Of a DNA stretch of 64,000 nucleotides, positions 61,551 to 64,000 are shown piece after piece; the first letter of the stretch is position 1, and each line of letters opens with the position of its first letter. A model generated the notes under the pieces. The model searched no databases, was not told the origin of the DNA, and was given only the letters and a program-made list of their open reading frames with translations. The translations under genes were made by a program, and so were the position numbers. The DNA comes from CATOSP01 sp965237775 (GTDB lineage: Bacteria > Chloroflexota > Dehalococcoidia > Lucifugimonadales > UBA3495). The stretch is taken from contig OZ250155.1 of the NCBI GenBank assembly GCA_965237775.1, forward strand, positions 496,001 through 560,000, given 5' to 3'.

Positions 61551-61662
61551 CTGCTCCTGCCGGGCCGGCCGGGATGTGCGATTATCGCACCGGTAGCTTA
61601 CATGACGTAAGTGGCAGGCGTTCACGGGGACGACACCCGAAGGACACGGGAGGAGTGGCCGG

Positions 61663-62055
61663 ATGATCAGTGGTGTGCGGGGATTCCTCGACTGGTGGGT
61701 AGGGCGTTGGACAGCGCCGTCGGATGACATCGATGGGCAGCCCCCGGCATGGGACCCCCTGTGGGTCAGGGTGGCGGAGGGGGTGGCCTTCCGGTTGGGC
61801 GTCGGCCTGGAAGTGCCCACTGCCGGCATCATCGCGCTGAGGGGGACCACCGGCCTGGCGCCGGATGAGTTCATGCCCTTTCTTCCGGCGCTACTCATAC
61901 TGACGTTGGCCGCTGTTGCATCGTTCTTCGCGTTGGACATCCTGGGGACCTTCAAGAACCGCTGGGATAAACCGAGGTTTAGGACTCGCACTCTCATAAC
62001 CCTGATCACATTGGCGGCGTTGGGCTGCAGCCTTCGGGCGTGGTACGCGCCATGA
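61663..62055 (+). CDS. Membrane protein of unknown function (first gene of a three-gene membrane operon)
   Basis: 130 residues. An amphipathic N-terminus with 'GFLDWWVGRW' and two hydrophobic segments (about 75-100, FMPFLPALLILTLAAVASFFALDIL, and about 113-128, TLITLITLAALGCSL). No family recognised. The next gene starts 26 bp downstream. Confidence 0.6.
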   Translation: MISGVRGFLDWWVGRWTAPSDDIDGQPPAWDPLWVRVAEGVAFRLGVGLEVPTAGIIALRGTTGLAPDEFMPFLPALLILTLAAVASFFALDILGTFKNRWDKPRFRTRTLITLITLAALGCSLRAWYAP

Positions 62056-62080
62056 AATGTCCAGCGGAAAGGAGCGACTC

Positions 62081-62683
62081 ATGAAGGAAAAACGTTTCGA
62101 CTGGCCGTCCGCATTGGTCCGAACCGGGACCGGGCTGGTCACAGTGGCATGCGTGTTCCTGAGCCTGTACGGGGGCGGGAGTCTGGGAGCCAGCCTGGAA
62201 AACGAGGCCATGGGATCGGGCGTCACGGTCCTGGCCTGTATCGCGTTCATTGCGGCGACCTTTTTCCTGGTGACCCGGATGCAAAAGGCGGCGCAGTGGT
62301 GGCTGGCCAGGCGCCACCCGCCTGGTGAAGACGGTCCGGAGGCGCCTGAAGCGGAGGGCTGCGAGGAGATCAGGTTCCTGGTAAGCGAGGATGATGCATG
62401 GATCATGGCCATAGCCGTGTCTGCCGCCATACTCGTGATTGTGGGGATGGCGATGGTCGCGGCCGGGACCGTGGAAGTCATCGAGGACGCCCTCTCGGGG
62501 TTGGCGCTCTTGCTGGCGCTCCTGGCGGTCTTTGTCCCATGGGGCGCCCTGACCTTCGGCGCAGTGTTCCTGATTCGCAAACCAGTGGGCCGGTGGTTCA
62601 AGGCCCGGGAGTTCCCCTCCGCAGACGGCGAGGCTCCTGCAGACGGCGAGGAACAGGCCCTCGCCCGCGCCGAGGCCGAGTAA
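62081..62683 (+). CDS. Membrane protein of unknown function (second gene of the operon)
   Basis: 200 residues from ATG 62081, preceded by AAAGGAG; an upstream ATG at 62057 is less likely. Four hydrophobic segments in two pairs, with a charged linker (RRHPPGEDGPEAPEAEGCEE) in the middle and an acidic tail with a repeated 'ADGEA' unit. No family recognised. Its TAA overlaps the next ATG. Confidence 0.65.
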   Translation: MKEKRFDWPSALVRTGTGLVTVACVFLSLYGGGSLGASLENEAMGSGVTVLACIAFIAATFFLVTRMQKAAQWWLARRHPPGEDGPEAPEAEGCEEIRFLVSEDDAWIMAIAVSAAILVIVGMAMVAAGTVEVIEDALSGLALLLALLAVFVPWGALTFGAVFLIRKPVGRWFKAREFPSADGEAPADGEEQALARAEAE

Positions 62684-63306
62684 TGCTCAGCCTGGGAGCG
62701 GCCCGGTGCGTCAGCCTCTTCGTCATCGCCCTGCTGCGGGTGCTGGGCAGGGCGTTTGCGCAGGAAGCCGACGGGTCCCTGCCCGACCTGGCGGACCAGC
62801 CCCTGATCGAGGAGTGGGGCATGCTCTACGACGTGGTCCGCCAGTTCTGCATCCTGGGCGCCATCGCGGCGGTCCTGGCCGCCTGCGTGCAGCAGGTCCG
62901 GGAAGAGGTGGCCCCGTGCACCTTGGTGCTGGTGCCCATCGCCGTCCTGGTCTACCTGGCGCTGCCGGAGATTCTGCCGGAGGACTCGGGCTACACCGGC
63001 TCCCTCCTGGTGATGGCGGGCCTGCTGGCCATCTGCCTTGGGGCGTGGGCGGATCTGCAGCCCGAGGAGCGGGTCCGTCCCGCCTACTACAGCGCCCTGG
63101 GGATGGTGCTGGCTATGGTCATCTACGTCGGCGGGATGGAGCAGGCGGCGGCGGTGCCCGGGCTGGTCATGGGCGAGGACCCCGACCCCCGGGTCCGGTG
63201 GGGGCTGGAGCTGCTGGCGGTCCTGGTGGTCCCGGTGACCCTGACGTTCCTGCCCGGGCTGAAGCTGGCCTGGCAGCGCCCCGCCCGCGGGGCGTGGTGG
63301 TCCTGA
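62683..63306 (+). CDS. Membrane protein with signal peptide (third gene of the operon)
   Basis: 207 residues from the ATG that shares a base with the previous stop (TAATG). N-terminal signal-like segment 'CVSLFVIALLRVLGRAFAQE' with a cleavable AFA-Q site, then five to six further hydrophobic helices ('CILGAIAAVLAACV', 'LVPIAVLVYLALPEI', 'LLVMAGLLAICLGAWADL', 'ALGMVLAMVIYVGGM', 'LLAVLVVPVTLTFLPG'). Family not recognised; a channel- or secretion-like membrane component is possible. Confidence 0.65.
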   Translation: MLSLGAARCVSLFVIALLRVLGRAFAQEADGSLPDLADQPLIEEWGMLYDVVRQFCILGAIAAVLAACVQQVREEVAPCTLVLVPIAVLVYLALPEILPEDSGYTGSLLVMAGLLAICLGAWADLQPEERVRPAYYSALGMVLAMVIYVGGMEQAAAVPGLVMGEDPDPRVRWGLELLAVLVVPVTLTFLPGLKLAWQRPARGAWWS

Positions 63307-63344
63307 TATGGAGCAGAGGGCGCCGCCCTCGCGCGAAAGCGTCA

Positions 63345-63405
63345 TAATTTTATTTATATAGGTTTTTTGAACACTTTTTCCTGACACTATCCCTTCTGAA
63401 GGAGG
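63345..63405 (+). promoter_or_regulatory. AT-rich promoter region and strong ribosome-binding site
   Basis: An isolated AT-rich block (TTTTATTTATATAGG, then a T-run and TTGAACAC) in otherwise GC-rich DNA, followed by AAGGAGG five bases before ATG 63410. Probably the promoter of the downstream genes. Confidence 0.45.
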
Positions 63406-63409
63406 CCTG

Positions 63410-63838
63410 ATGACCCTTTCCACCGCTATGGAGATGGCCAACGGCGCGTCCGGCCCCGACCAGGCTGGGGCCAACCCCTACAATCCGGCCAGCGCCCACC
63501 CGCTGGCCCTGAGGCTCGACTCCCGGCCCGGGAACTACGACGCCTACATGGGCATGGTCAAGTCGATGTTCGACCGGGAGATGCGCACCCTGGGCAACTA
63601 CATCTCATCGGGCTATTACCGGTCGCCCGCCCTGCGCTCCCTGGGCACCCGCTACTACCACCTCTCCCTCTGGCAGATCACCTCACCGGCCGGACTCCTG
63701 AACCACCGGCGCACCGAGATGGTGAGGGAGCGGACCAACCTGCACGAGATCATGGCCGGGTTGGGGGTCCCGCTGGATCCCGACGAGGTCGGGCCATGGA
63801 GGAGAGCAAGGCCGAGGCCATCTACGGCTCCTCCCTGA
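63410..63838 (+). CDS. Hypothetical protein of the mobile region
   Basis: 142 residues with an excellent ribosome-binding site. Central conserved-looking part 'NYDAYMGMVKSMFDREMRTLGNYISSGYYRSPALRSLGTRYYHLSLWQIT', rich in Tyr and Arg. The last 15 codons (WRRARPRPSTAPP) overlap the next frame and are low complexity. I do not recognise the family. Confidence 0.65.
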   Translation: MTLSTAMEMANGASGPDQAGANPYNPASAHPLALRLDSRPGNYDAYMGMVKSMFDREMRTLGNYISSGYYRSPALRSLGTRYYHLSLWQITSPAGLLNHRRTEMVRERTNLHEIMAGLGVPLDPDEVGPWRRARPRPSTAPP

Positions 63839-64000
63839 CCTTCGGCAGCGACGCCCTGGTGCGGTTCACCGGTTCGGCCCGGCTGGTGCCCCTGACCTTG
63901 CGGGACTGCTACGCTCGCCTCGACGACATCACCGCCCTGGTGCGGGGCCGAGCGCCCAGATCCAGCAGGCCCAGCGCAAGGGCTCCTACTGGGACTGCGG
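63796..64000 (+). CDS. Hypothetical protein, 5' part (continues beyond window)
   Basis: ATG 63796, overlapping the previous gene by 43 bp in another phase. It reads 'MEESKAEAIYGSSLTFGSDA' then 'LVRFTGSARLVPLTLRDCYA' and stays open to the window end. No recognised domain. The overlap could also mean one gene with a frameshift near 63790. Confidence 0.5.
   Translation, partial: MEESKAEAIYGSSLTFGSDALVRFTGSARLVPLTLRDCYARLDDITALVRGRAPRSSRPSARAPTGTA

Noticed and set aside
62398..62682. Upstream extension of the third membrane gene
   Set aside because: It overlaps the second membrane gene out of phase; the TAATG-coupled start at 62683 has a signal peptide directly behind it.
61891..63474. A 527-codon minus-strand frame opposite the membrane operon
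   Set aside because: The composition is Pro/Arg/Gln-rich, it lies antisense to three coupled membrane genes with good starts, and shows no domain.

Overview
This is a GC-rich (about 60 %) bacterial chromosome segment. It carries two CaiB/BaiF CoA-transferases, two luciferase-like flavin monooxygenases, a pair of FAS1/MaoC-type dehydratases, a family-2 amidohydrolase, a penicillin-acylase-family hydrolase, a UGSC-family protein and proline/threonine-rich lipoproteins. That mix resembles uncultivated Chloroflexota (Dehalococcoidia/SAR202-like), but this is inference: no rRNA or ribosomal-protein gene is present to prove it. Two genes read only if in-frame UGA codons are decoded as selenocysteine, which would imply a selenocysteine-using organism.

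Layout. 0-8.2 kb: a phage-connector-like fragment, an IS66 end remnant, a frameshifted secreted trypsin-like protease, an SMP-30 lactonase, a UGSC selenoprotein, then a tight run of tlyA, rhomboid protease, cinA C-domain and a small membrane protein with a UGA-UGA pair. 8.2-15.1 kb: a decayed region bounded by a 188-bp direct repeat (broken TolB-like propeller, fibronectin-like remnant), penicillin acylase, a transposase remnant, and a lipoprotein gene cut cleanly by an 841-bp IS5/IS427-type element. 16.3-24.2 kb: flavin monooxygenase, atypical SDR, CoA-transferase, lipoprotein, 3-methyladenine glycosylase, NUDIX hydrolase and three tRNAs, interspersed with about 354-bp MITE-like repeats. 26.4-36.8 kb: two dehydratase paralogues, a peptide-ABC module (two ATPases and a binding lipoprotein), and the competence genes comEC and comEA. 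37-48.9 kb: amidohydrolase, ThDP enzyme, tRNA-Gln, a frameshifted aquaporin with its arsR regulator, alpha/beta hydrolase, CoA-transferase, Eis-like acetyltransferase, flavin monooxygenase and SDR.

From 49.1 kb onward the window is an accessory island. A 3' tRNA-Val fragment marks a likely attachment site. Next comes an IS630-like element with 163-bp inverted repeats, itself interrupted by a complete IS66-type element. Then follow four tyrosine-recombinase genes plus a C-terminal remnant, a methyltransferase/putative endonuclease pair of lower GC, a serine recombinase broken by an amber codon, two small DNA-associated-looking genes, a Cys-rich protein, a three-gene membrane operon and unrecognised genes running off the right edge.

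How it fits together. The chromosomal part reads as catabolism of carboxylated or CoA-activated organics plus peptide uptake, with envelope proteases, DNA uptake and repair genes. The island reads as repeated integrations with heavy gene decay. The strongest new observations are the two candidate selenoproteins (UGA at 4442-4444; UGA-UGA at 7953-7958), each followed by a plausible bacterial SECIS hairpin, and a MITE family whose termini match the IS66 element in the same window.
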